Below, in pieces: positions 1 to 6,797 of a stretch of 7,671 nucleotides of DNA; position 1 is the first letter of the stretch; every line of letters begins with the position of its first letter. This stretch comes from Bacteroidota bacterium (GTDB lineage: Bacteria > Bacteroidota > Bacteroidia > Chitinophagales > Chitinophagaceae): NCBI GenBank assembly GCA_028875955.1, contig JAGWTX010000101.1, positions 1 to 7,671 on the forward strand, in the 5' to 3' direction. Under the pieces are notes generated by a model, which ran no database searches, had not been told where the DNA came from, and was given only the letters and a program-made list of their open reading frames with translations. A program made the position numbers and the translations under genes.

Positions 1-3000
1 CTGATGCCATGTGAAAAGGGATGTGCCAGTATTCTGTCAACTGATTTTCCTTCCGGAATGCGGATCTTGAGTTGTGTTTTTCCGATAATATCTGATCCGG
101 TTGCAACGGGGGCTAAGGTTGCCGAATCGGAAAGCGTTAAGAAATCATGGGTATATAATATCCCTTTCTGTAAATAAATAGTTCCGGTAATGGTCAGACT
201 ATCCGTCAAATGCACATTACCGGTTGTCTGAATAAAAGCATTTTTCAATTGATGTTGTCGCAATATTCTTCCCGGAAGATATTGTGTGGCTGTACCCCTG
301 AATGACAAGCTCCCGTTTACCGCATCAATACTGTTTTCTGAAGCAGTGATCCTACCTGTTATCTGCAAATTGCCTTCAATCGACAGGTGGCTTTTTTCGG
401 TAAGAATTAAATCCCTGCATACTACCTGAGATGAAATAACCGGATCATATTTTCTCATCGAATCAATATACACATCATTTGTATCGGCCGGGATCCTTGA
501 TTGGCACCAGTTGGTTGGATCTTCCCAGGTCTGACTACTGTCACCTTTCCAATATCCCACCTTGAAAAGGTTTATTTTAACAGGTTCTGAACTGTCACGG
601 CAGGCACCCGAAATAAGGATTCTTCTGAACCAGGTGGATCCCTCAAGTTGCGAGGGTAGCAGGTCTGCTTCGCCATTATGCTTATCCACTTTCTGGAAAT
701 GGGTTAGATCCGTTTCCTGGGTAGATTCCCATATATATTGATATATGCCGGATCCGCCGGTGGGTTGGGTGCCGAAAAGTTTTTCCGGCTTTTGATCAGT
801 GCAAAGGTTTTGCGCATTCCGGATATGATTATTTCCGATGGAAGGAAGGATCTCTATCCGGATGGTTTTTCGGGAGGTATAGATACCGTCAGTGATTTCT
901 GTTACCAGTGAGTCATGGCCATAACGACCAGCCAGGGGTTGATAAAACCAACCCGATGGCAATATTTTCTTTCCATTGGAGTAAAGTGAAACGGAATCAT
1001 CCGAAAGTATTCCCAACGCTGGTTTGTTTACTATTCTCCAGCTGACCAGTTCACCGGCTTCCTCATCGGTCACTGTAAAAAGATCGGTGATCAGATAGGG
1101 TGGTTGGTTTTCACACAATTGGATTGAATCGGGTTTGTCGTTACCAAAAACTGGGGCAATACCATCAATGAGTATGACCGGTAGTGAACTGCCAGGACTA
1201 AAACTGAGATTGGCCGGATTTCCCGCGGCATCGGTTAACTGATTTTTTTCGGCAATTATGTTTGGGAATATTTTGATGCCTTTCTTATCGAGGTCGCCAT
1301 TGATAATTGTATAACAGAACTTGAGCTGTCGGGTACCGGCACCGGAATGATAGCTAAGGTATCGGGTATTACTCCCAATGGTCATTTTAATTCGGGGACT
1401 GTTTTCACTTGCGGCAAGCATTATATTTTCGGAAAAATGTAGCAGCATGACTAAGGAATCTCCTGATCTGTATTGCCCGGCATCAGGCGGACGGATGTCC
1501 GTAATTTCAGGAAACACCGCATCTACTTTTATCGATGTACTCCATTCGCCTGAGCTGATCAGGAAGGGCGCAAAATATCCTTTGTTGTCTTTGATACCAC
1601 CAGAGTTCAAGATCAGAAACGGACTGATGGTGATTCCCGAACTATCCTCATCGTCCTTTTGAATCTGATAGCTGAAATATAAAACCGGGCTACCCGAACC
1701 CTGGGTGTAAGTGGCATATCGTGTGTTTTTCCCAATCCGGATTTTGATGGAAGGAAGGTTGGTGGTTCCTGAAATAAAAGCAGCTTCATTATATCTGACA
1801 GCAAAAGAAAGTACATCCCCATATCGATATATTCCTGCTGCAGGTATCAGGGTTTCCAACAATTGAATGGTACTGGGATTTATCTGTATGCCTGAAGTGC
1901 TCCCGATATTATGTAAGCCCGGTTGTATGGGGTTACCCAGGGAATCCACAATACAAAACAGCGTATCAATCAACGGGGATATGATTTTACATCCCAGTGT
2001 ATCCGTATCATTGGGTTGGATCCGATAGCGAAATTCCAATATATCTGTTCCGGTTCCCGAGGAATAGCTTGCGTATTGTAGGTTATTCCCTATGCGAATG
2101 GCCAAAACCGGTTTTTCAACTGAGGGTCTTAGAAATACTTTTTTTGAAAACTGTATTTGAAACCCGATGGAATCCCCGGTAAAATATTTTCCTGTTTTGG
2201 AAACTTTCAGGTTTTGAATCACGGGTTCCACTGCATCAATTTTTATGGAAGCGGCAGACGGCAGATTGATGAAATTCAGTTTTGCAGGATTCCCGGAAAA
2301 ATCCTGTACGGAAGGTTTGGTGGTAACCAGCCCTTTACCGGTATTGATTCCGTCAAGGTCCTTATCACCACTCTGGATGATGTATCTGAGTAAGAGGCTA
2401 TCTGTTCCGTTTCCACTGAAATATTGCGCGGATCTGGATCTGGTTCCCATTGTGAAAGTCATTTGGGGAGGGTCATTGGGATCTATCAAAACAGGCTCTG
2501 AGAATCGAATCATCCATGCTAAGCTATCACCGCTTTTATACCAACCTGGTTTGGGATGTTGCAGATGGGTTATCACAGGAATATGTGCATCGATCGAGCA
2601 TGAATCGGATACAATCTGAAACACATTCTTTGACAGATTACCTGCCGAATCGGTTAACTGTATGGAAACAGGAATACTATCCCGGGTTTTGAAATCCCTT
2701 CCTCCTTCGCGGATGATACATTTTGCCTGGTACAAACTATCAGACAAGCGCTGAAAGGAGAAAACAGGCAAACTGTCAATCCAACCTTCTAATCCAGCAA
2801 TGGGTTCAGGTTCTGGTTTGATCTGAATAAAAAGGGAAAGCGTATCACCGATTTTTGCAGCAGTAGCCGGGAGTATGATTTTTTGAACCAATACCGGTGT
2901 CTTGTCTACCTGGCTGGTATCCGCTGAATAAAAGGGGAGGTTGCTGATGGGTGCCGATAAGCCACTATCCCTTACCAATGCAAGGCTAAGCCTGCCATCC

Positions 3001-4541
3001 CCGGAACCTGTATTTATTGTGATACGATAGGTGCTATCCATTGGTTGGATACCGGTAATTTGTGCATGATGGATATTGTTTTGAAATATTGAAAAATTCG
3101 AAGGGGAGAAGCCACTTACCTGACCAGCTAATTTCAAGGTAAAATAGGCAACCGAATCCCTTGTTAATTTGGGAAGGTTTGCGGATAAAGAAAGCACAGC
3201 CCCCGGGATTTGGAAGGATACCGTATCCCCGTATGCCGTTCCTCCCTCATTGGTAACATATGCAGTTGCATACAGAATACTGGCAGAGGGCAGTCCGGTA
3301 ACCGTTGTAACAAAGGAATCAGCATTGATGGGGATAGGGATCCGGTTTATCAGATGCCCTCTGTCAACAGACCAGAGAATCCCTTTGTCCAGTAGGTTAC
3401 CGCCACCTGTTGCTGTTATCCTTCCACCCAGATTTGCCGCATGGATAAAAATATCACCGACAATGGTTTTTACAACAGGCAGGCTTACGGGTGTTTGGAA
3501 AGAAAGTAGGTTACTGGTAGCTGATCCGGATGGATTGGAGGCAATAAAGCGAGCAAAATAATGGGTGTTCGGATTGAGTGACGTAAGCTGTGCTTCAATT
3601 ACGCTATTTACAGCACCGGGTTCCAGGGTATCTGGTTTCGTAAGTGCTTGTACAGGTTGACTAAATAGTGAATCCCTTGCAAATTCTGCCAGGATATGTG
3701 TAAGGGCAAGCGGATCATTAATCCGGCAGGTTATGGTGGCAGTGGTTGCATTCAGACTGGCAACATTTTCCTGATTGATGACGGGTGCTGGTATGGTAAG
3801 TGAGGCTGCAAACTGAAAATCGTCAATACCCAGGGCATCGTCGTTACCGGTCTCGTCAGCGTCATTCCATCTGAGCAGCAGTTGTTCGCCAGGCTTCCAT
3901 AGGAGGTTTTCCAACTGAATGGAAACCGTCTGCTGGTTTTCAGGCAGATTTCCATTTAAGGCTCCGGCACCGGTGGTGGTAACAGGGGAATAAAAATTGC
4001 CGGTTGAATCGGTTATCAGGTCTGGCTCATCGATGGAGGAAATATTCCCGGTTTTATAGAAAAAAGTCCAGGTATTGCGATTACCGGATCCCCCCTTTCG
4101 CCATTGTTCTGCGGTAAACCGGATATTGATTTTGTTTAGTAATTGACCTGTCTGGTTTGTCAGCAAAACCCCAAAAGCATAGATACCGGTACTGGTTGAA
4201 AGTGAGCCCAGGGCCCTGTCGGATGCTCCTGAGCTACCCAGGCTATAGATGGCATTACCTGTTGAGGAACCCGTTCCGGGGGAAAAATTTAATTTCGGGC
4301 CGGTTATTTGTAAAATTTGCCAGCCATGTAAGGGATTGGCATTGATCGGAGCCTTGTCAAGCCAATAAGGCCCTTTTCCGGTAAATGAGAATGTACCTGA
4401 TGCGGGTAAGGAATCAAAGTTCTGCCGGTAGATGGAACCCGGGGTGGTATAGGGATGGGGAATTCCGTTTGTTTGACCGGAAATCCGGGAAAAACATCCC
4501 AGTATTACGAAAACCACGGCTAACAACCTGAAAATGTTCAT
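1..4541 (-). CDS. Large secreted multidomain Ig-like/FN3-like surface protein (probable adhesin), C-terminus outside window
   Basis: One frame runs without a stop from the ATG at 4541-4539 to the left edge: 1513 complete codons, 3' end missing. An in-frame TAG lies upstream with no other good start between. Residues 1-22 are a signal peptide (hydrophobic LLAVVFVILG, likely cut after ISG; C16 gives a weaker lipobox alternative). Domains judged by eye: a jelly-roll-like N-terminal domain about 35-246 ending in IDDFQF (239-244); two FN3-like domains about 254-351 and 352-446 (the second with the ITATGGG...GTAYGDTVSF pattern common in Bacteroidota); Ig-like regions 447-549 and 550-655; four tandem Ig-like repeats of 118-120 residues (656-773, 774-893, 894-1011, 1012-1130); a cadherin-like stretch 1131-1235; a PKD/SprB-like stretch about 1236-1329; and a beta-solenoid-like region from 1330 opening YWKGDSSQTWEDPTNWC. 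There is no catalytic motif, so adhesion or surface structure is inferred. A T9SS sorting domain may lie beyond the window. It is divergent from rpsL. Confidence 0.9.
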   Translation of the reverse strand, partial: MNIFRLLAVVFVILGCFSRISGQTNGIPHPYTTPGSIYRQNFDSLPASGTFSFTGKGPYWLDKAPINANPLHGWQILQITGPKLNFSPGTGSSTGNAIYSLGSSGASDRALGSLSTSTGIYAFGVLLTNQTGQLLNKINIRFTAEQWRKGGSGNRNTWTFFYKTGNISSIDEPDLITDSTGNFYSPVTTTGAGALNGNLPENQQTVSIQLENLLWKPGEQLLLRWNDADETGNDDALGIDDFQFAASLTIPAPVINQENVASLNATTATITCRINDPLALTHILAEFARDSLFSQPVQALTKPDTLEPGAVNSVIEAQLTSLNPNTHYFARFIASNPSGSATSNLLSFQTPVSLPVVKTIVGDIFIHAANLGGRITATGGGNLLDKGILWSVDRGHLINRIPIPINADSFVTTVTGLPSASILYATAYVTNEGGTAYGDTVSFQIPGAVLSLSANLPKLTRDSVAYFTLKLAGQVSGFSPSNFSIFQNNIHHAQITGIQPMDSTYRITINTGSGDGRLSLALVRDSGLSAPISNLPFYSADTSQVDKTPVLVQKIILPATAAKIGDTLSLFIQIKPEPEPIAGLEGWIDSLPVFSFQRLSDSLYQAKCIIREGGRDFKTRDSIPVSIQLTDSAGNLSKNVFQIVSDSCSIDAHIPVITHLQHPKPGWYKSGDSLAWMIRFSEPVLIDPNDPPQMTFTMGTRSRSAQYFSGNGTDSLLLRYIIQSGDKDLDGINTGKGLVTTKPSVQDFSGNPAKLNFINLPSAASIKIDAVEPVIQNLKVSKTGKYFTGDSIGFQIQFSKKVFLRPSVEKPVLAIRIGNNLQYASYSSGTGTDILEFRYRIQPNDTDTLGCKIISPLIDTLFCIVDSLGNPIQPGLHNIGSTSGIQINPSTIQLLETLIPAAGIYRYGDVLSFAVRYNEAAFISGTTNLPSIKIRIGKNTRYATYTQGSGSPVLYFSYQIQKDDEDSSGITISPFLILNSGGIKDNKGYFAPFLISSGEWSTSIKVDAVFPEITDIRPPDAGQYRSGDSLVMLLHFSENIMLAASENSPRIKMTIGSNTRYLSYHSGAGTRQLKFCYTIINGDLDKKGIKIFPNIIAEKNQLTDAAGNPANLSFSPGSSLPVILIDGIAPVFGNDKPDSIQLCENQPPYLITDLFTVTDEEAGELVSWRIVNKPALGILSDDSVSLYSNGKKILPSGWFYQPLAGRYGHDSLVTEITDGIYTSRKTIRIEILPSIGNNHIRNAQNLCTDQKPEKLFGTQPTGGSGIYQYIWESTQETDLTHFQKVDKHNGEADLLPSQLEGSTWFRRILISGACRDSSEPVKINLFKVGYWKGDSSQTWEDPTNWCQSRIPADTNDVYIDSMRKYDPVISSQVVCRDLILTEKSHLSIEGNLQITGRITASENSIDAVNGSLSFRGTATQYLPGRILRQHQLKNAFIQTTGNVHLTDSLTITGTIYLQKGILYTHDFLTLSDSATLAPVATGSDIIGKTQLKIRIPEGKSVDRILAHPFSHGI

Positions 4542-4817
4542 GGGACTGCCATATTTTGTCAGAATAAGGTCAGTTCTCCGGATTACAGGCTCAAAATAGT
4601 CAGTAAATCCCTACAAAAAACAGGTATTCAAAAAATGGGTTTTAATAACAAGATGGTCAGGTATTTTACTCATATGACCTTACAATAAAAAACCCGGGAT
4701 ATCCAATAAATACCTTTTTTCAGAAGGTGTTTTCCACACAGAAAATGCCAATTTTTGCCTTATTTCATCGCTAGGAAGGCTGATTTGTGCATTCAGAAGG
4801 AAAACTTTGGAAAACAT
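4542..4817. other. Divergent intergenic region between adhesin and rpsL
   Basis: This stretch holds no convincing gene. An in-frame extension of rpsL upstream to a TTG at 4755 is open by chance and looks nothing like S12. For the minus-strand adhesin only a weak promoter is visible: reading the minus strand, TTTG (plus coordinates 4614-4617), 15 nt, then TATTTTG (4592-4598), which is one base short of TAnnTTTG and has short spacing. GGTCA at 4655-4659 and TGACC at 4675-4679 form a five-base inverted repeat of doubtful meaning. No terminator, tRNA or riboswitch was seen. Confidence 0.5.
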
Positions 4818-4848
4818 TTTGGTTTTTCAGATCCAGCCATTACCTTTG
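4818..4848 (+). promoter_or_regulatory. rpsL-rpsG promoter, Bacteroidota type
   Basis: TTTG at 4818-4821 is followed after 19 nt by TACCTTTG at 4841-4848. This matches the Bacteroidota primary-sigma consensus (-33 TTTG, -7 TAnnTTTG) in sequence and spacing. Transcription should start about 4-8 nt after the -7 box, giving a leader of roughly 20 nt before the S12 ATG at 4875. This position rules out the upstream in-frame TTG as the start of S12. No Shine-Dalgarno sequence precedes the ATG, as is usual in this phylum. Confidence 0.8.
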
Positions 4849-4874
4849 CCGTCCGAAATTTTAAACGGTTTAGA

Positions 4875-5255
4875 ATGCCTACAATACAGCAATTAGTTAG
4901 AAAAGGTCGCGAAATTATCAGAGCTAAGAGTAAGTCAAGAGCTTTGGATTCCTGTCCACAGCGCCGTGGTGTTTGTACCAGGGTGTATACCACTACGCCT
5001 AAGAAGCCAAACTCTGCGCTTCGTAAAGTAGCGAAAGTGCGTTTGACCAATAAAATCGAGGTGATTGCCTATATTCCGGGTGAAGGTCACAACTTGCAGG
5101 AACACTCGATCGTATTGATCAGAGGTGGTCGTGTGAAGGACTTGCCAGGTGTTCGTTACCACATTGTAAGGGGTAGTCTGGATACTGCAGGCGTGAAAGA
5201 CCGTAAGCAAAGCCGTTCTAAATACGGAACCAAGAAGGAAAAAGCCAAGAAATAA
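4875..5255 (+). CDS. rpsL: 30S ribosomal protein S12
   Basis: The product is 126 residues and belongs to the decoding centre of the small ribosomal subunit, where it helps monitor codon-anticodon pairing. It starts MPTIQQLVRKGRE and keeps the family hallmarks TTPKKPNSALRK (39-50), GEGHNLQEHS (69-78) and RGGRVKDLPGVRYH (83-96), in register with E. coli numbering. K43 and K88, where streptomycin-resistance changes usually arise, are both the sensitive-type lysine. D89, the residue beta-methylthiolated by RimO in other bacteria, is present. The ATG at 4875 is chosen over the in-frame TTG at 4755 because family homology starts here and the promoter lies between the two. The tail ends in a lysine-rich segment (KKEKAKK). 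The stop is 34 nt before rpsG and the two are probably cotranscribed. Confidence 0.98.
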   Translation: MPTIQQLVRKGREIIRAKSKSRALDSCPQRRGVCTRVYTTTPKKPNSALRKVAKVRLTNKIEVIAYIPGEGHNLQEHSIVLIRGGRVKDLPGVRYHIVRGSLDTAGVKDRKQSRSKYGTKKEKAKK

Positions 5256-5289
5256 TCAGCCATTCACTAATACCTAATTCGCAAATAAC

Positions 5290-5757
5290 ATGCGTAAAGC
5301 ACAAGCCAAAAAATTACCTCTCGCTCCTGATGGACGTTTTAATGATAAACTGGTTACCCGTTTTATCAATAATCTGATGTGGCAGGGAAAGAAAAGTACT
5401 GCTATCAATATATTTTATGATGCAGTGGACAAAGTTTCCAAAACAACCGGAGAAGATGGGTATGAGATCTGGAAGAAGGCTATTGCCAATGTAACACCCG
5501 CCGTTGAAGTGCGTAGCCGCAGGATCGGGGGAGCCACTTTTCAGATTCCTGCAGAAGTTCGTGCCGACAGGAAGATATCATTGAGCATGAAATGGCTGAT
5601 CCGTTACAGCCGTGAGCGTAATGGTCGTACCATGGCTGATAAGCTGGCTAATGAAATCATGGCAGCCGCCAAAGGCGAGGGCGCCGCATTCAAAAAGAAA
5701 GAAGATACCCACCGTATGGCTGAGGCTAATAAAGCCTTTTCTCACTTCAAAGTTTAA
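5290..5757 (+). CDS. rpsG: 30S ribosomal protein S7
   Basis: The product is 155 residues, close to the 156 typical of the family. S7 is a primary binder of the 16S rRNA 3' major domain and nucleates assembly of the 30S head, near the mRNA exit site. Diagnostic segments are LMWQGKKSTA (29-38), VEVRSRRIGGATFQIPAEVR (72-91, the beta-hairpin), RTMADKLANEI (113-123) and the C-terminal HRMAEANKAFSHFKV (141-155). The ATG at 5290 gives the expected basic N-terminus and follows rpsL by 34 nt, with no promoter or terminator between them. In E. coli S7 is the translational repressor of the str operon; whether that holds here cannot be seen. The gene is followed directly by a terminator rather than by fusA. 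Confidence 0.98.
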   Translation: MRKAQAKKLPLAPDGRFNDKLVTRFINNLMWQGKKSTAINIFYDAVDKVSKTTGEDGYEIWKKAIANVTPAVEVRSRRIGGATFQIPAEVRADRKISLSMKWLIRYSRERNGRTMADKLANEIMAAAKGEGAAFKKKEDTHRMAEANKAFSHFKV

Positions 5758-5780
5758 TTTTTCACTTCATTTATACGTCT

Positions 5781-5809
5781 AAGGGCTCTGATTTCAGAGC
5801 CCTTTTTTT
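5781..5809 (+). terminator. Intrinsic terminator of rpsL-rpsG
   Basis: A perfect 10-bp stem AAGGGCTCTG / CAGAGCCCTT (5781-5790 and 5795-5804) with the four-base loop ATTT is followed by an uninterrupted T run to 5809. It lies 23 nt after the rpsG stop. The GC-rich stem plus T tract is a textbook Rho-independent terminator. The stem is symmetric, but the T tract is on the plus-strand 3' side, which matches the direction of rpsG. Confidence 0.93.
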
Positions 5810-6020
5810 GTGCCTGCCGGCTAGCTTCTTGTGAATCTACTACAAAGTGATTTTCTAACATATACAAAGTTGTAGTGCAATTTCTGGTAGTGTATAATTG
5901 TTTTTCAATTATATATTAAATTATTACAACTTATAAATAATTGATAATAAATAATTTAATTTTTTGTCACAACTTTTTTTAAAAAAAGTCGTTATATATA
6001 TACTACATGTCGTGTATTCG
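5810..6020. other. AT-rich intergenic region with inverted repeats and GTAGTG words
   Basis: No gene was found. Base composition drops to very AT-rich after about 5890. Visible structure: a hairpin TATAATTG-TTTTT-CAATTATA (5893-5913), an 11-bp inverted repeat (5915-5925 with 5950-5960), and an 18-bp perfect palindrome at 5972-5989 made of ACT6 and its complement (7 T then 7 A in the centre). GTAGTG or its near variants occur at 5837-5847 (minus strand, CTTTGTAGTAG), 5870-5880 (TTGTAGTGCAA), 5886-5892 (GGTAGTG) and 6001-6007. The AT-rich inverted repeats may be chance products of composition; the GTAGTG words are harder to dismiss because they recur at the promoters downstream. Confidence 0.55.
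5972..5989. repeat. 18-bp perfect palindrome
   Basis: Each half is nine bases: AC followed by seven T, then seven A followed by GT. There is no spacer. It lies about 35 nt upstream of the -7 box at 6024, so it could be a bent or protein-bound upstream element. A homopolymer-rich palindrome in AT-rich DNA may also have no function. Confidence 0.5.
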
Positions 6021-6046
6021 CACTACATTTGTAGTGTAATCACTAC
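6021..6046 (+). promoter_or_regulatory. Probable promoter of lipoprotein unit, -7 box inside palindromic operator-like site
   Basis: TACATTTG at 6024-6031 matches the Bacteroidota -7 consensus TAnnTTTG. No good TTTG is found at the -33 position, where the sequence is the TA-rich 5991-6002 tract, so activator dependence is possible. The -7 box is overlapped by a perfect inverted repeat CACTACA-TT-TGTAGTG (6021-6036), and the second arm pairs again with CACTAC at 6041-6046 after the spacer TAAT. This alternating GTAGTG/CACTAC arrangement looks like an operator. It resembles the start of the unit at 7355. The bound protein is unknown. Confidence 0.55.
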
Positions 6047-6344
6047 TAAGAGTCTGAGATTATTCTAAAGAGTGGCTACACATAATCCTAATATCCTTGT
6101 AAAAGCCAGTCTTTACAATCCAATTATCATGATGCTTTGTAGTGAAAAGAATCGAAACATCCCATCCGCCGCATCAGCAGTCAACTGCTTCCGGATTCAG
6201 GAGCTTTCTTTTAGCAAAGAATCATTCATCCTCTGTTTAGCCCGTTTACATCAGTTTTTCGGGAAAGTTGGTAAAGCCCTCTCCGGAACCATTGAACGTA
6301 AATCGAAGAATTTACCCATTCAAAAGACAAGCTTTCAACCAGAG
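6047..6344 (+). other. Long 5' leader of the lipoprotein gene, in-frame but probably untranslated
   Basis: If transcription starts near 6036, about 300 nt precede the lipoprotein ATG. The frame is open upstream to a GTG at 6072, which would add 91 residues, but that extension would bury the clear lipoprotein signal peptide and shows no recognisable domain. The first part (to 6070) resembles the leader at 7382-7402. TTTGTAGTG occurs again at 6136-6144. A small stem TTCTTT-TAGC-AAAGAA lies at 6206-6221. Composition here is less AT-rich than in 5890-6020, so a decayed gene fragment is also possible. Confidence 0.45.
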
Positions 6345-6797
6345 ATGAAAAATATACTTTCTTTTTTTACCCTGCTCTTTTTTGTCATCCTGTTGAACGG
6401 ATGCAGCAAGTCTGCGGATGTGGTAGAAACACCCGAAGCCAAGATTGCCCGGTTATTGACCGGTGAAGGAAACCGGTTCTGGCATTTGAACAAAGTGTAT
6501 GTCAATACAGTTCCACAGACATTGACCGATGCTCAGATGAAGTATACCAAGACTTACACAGCTGATCCTTCCAATGCAGATCCCAACAACCCCAAGAAAG
6601 GAACATTTGTGAATTCAGATGGATATGCGGGAAAATGGACATTACTCAATGCGACACAGTTGTATGAAACGTATACCAATAACCCATCAGGACCTGTTGC
6701 GGTTACCTATATCATAAATGAAATCACTGCCAATACACTTGACATCGAGTATACGGCTAACATGAAAACAGTTCGTGAAGTTTATTATGGCTATTAA
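6345..6797 (+). CDS. Small lipoprotein, lipocalin-like
   Basis: The product is 150 residues. Residues 1-19 form a lipoprotein signal peptide (MKNILSFF, then a hydrophobic core) and C20 sits in a good lipobox, LLNGC, followed by SKSAD, so the mature protein should be lipid-anchored in the cell envelope. The rest has no membrane segment and looks like a small beta-barrel: LLTGEGNRFWHLNKVYVN (37-54), a turn region rich in N, D and P (74-84), GKWTLLNATQLYETYTN (96-112) and TYIINEITANTLDIEYT (121-137). This pattern resembles lipocalin-like lipoproteins of Bacteroidota; the assignment is from memory of the pattern, and the ligand is unknown. The ATG at 6345 is preferred to the in-frame GTG at 6072 because it places the signal peptide at the N-terminus. 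Its 3' end overlaps the next gene by 11 nt, which suggests cotranscription and translational coupling. Confidence 0.85.
   Translation: MKNILSFFTLLFFVILLNGCSKSADVVETPEAKIARLLTGEGNRFWHLNKVYVNTVPQTLTDAQMKYTKTYTADPSNADPNNPKKGTFVNSDGYAGKWTLLNATQLYETYTNNPSGPVAVTYIINEITANTLDIEYTANMKTVREVYYGY

Noticed and set aside
1378..3561. Several plus-strand reading frames of 60-130 codons inside the adhesin region, and one minus-strand frame at 1613-1822
   Set aside because: They lie in other frames of the continuous 1513-codon minus-strand gene, have no start context or recognisable domains, and their sequences look random.
3752..4345. Short frames at 3752-3955 (minus) and 4157-4345 (plus)
   Set aside because: Both are out of frame with the adhesin that covers this stretch and show no protein-like features.
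4684..4705. AAAAAACCCGGGATATCC as a possible terminator of the adhesin side
   Set aside because: The only symmetry is the six-base CCCGGG without a loop or usable stem, and both flanking genes point away from it.
4793..5210. Two minus-strand frames opposite rpsL
   Set aside because: They are antisense shadows of the highly constrained S12 gene and of its promoter region.
5837..5847. Minus-strand CTTTGTAGTAG as a promoter reading toward rpsG
   Set aside because: The element would read TCACTTTG, which lacks the TA of TAnnTTTG, and it would transcribe only into the rpsG terminator.
5810..6344. Insertion sequence, tRNA, riboswitch or CRISPR in the intergenic region
   Set aside because: No transposase fragment, terminal inverted repeats with target duplication, cloverleaf, known riboswitch core or regularly spaced repeats could be found.
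6775..6786. GTG start four codons upstream of the T9SS cargo ATG
   Set aside because: It adds only MKFI ahead of a complete signal peptide; the ATG at 6787 is the simpler choice.
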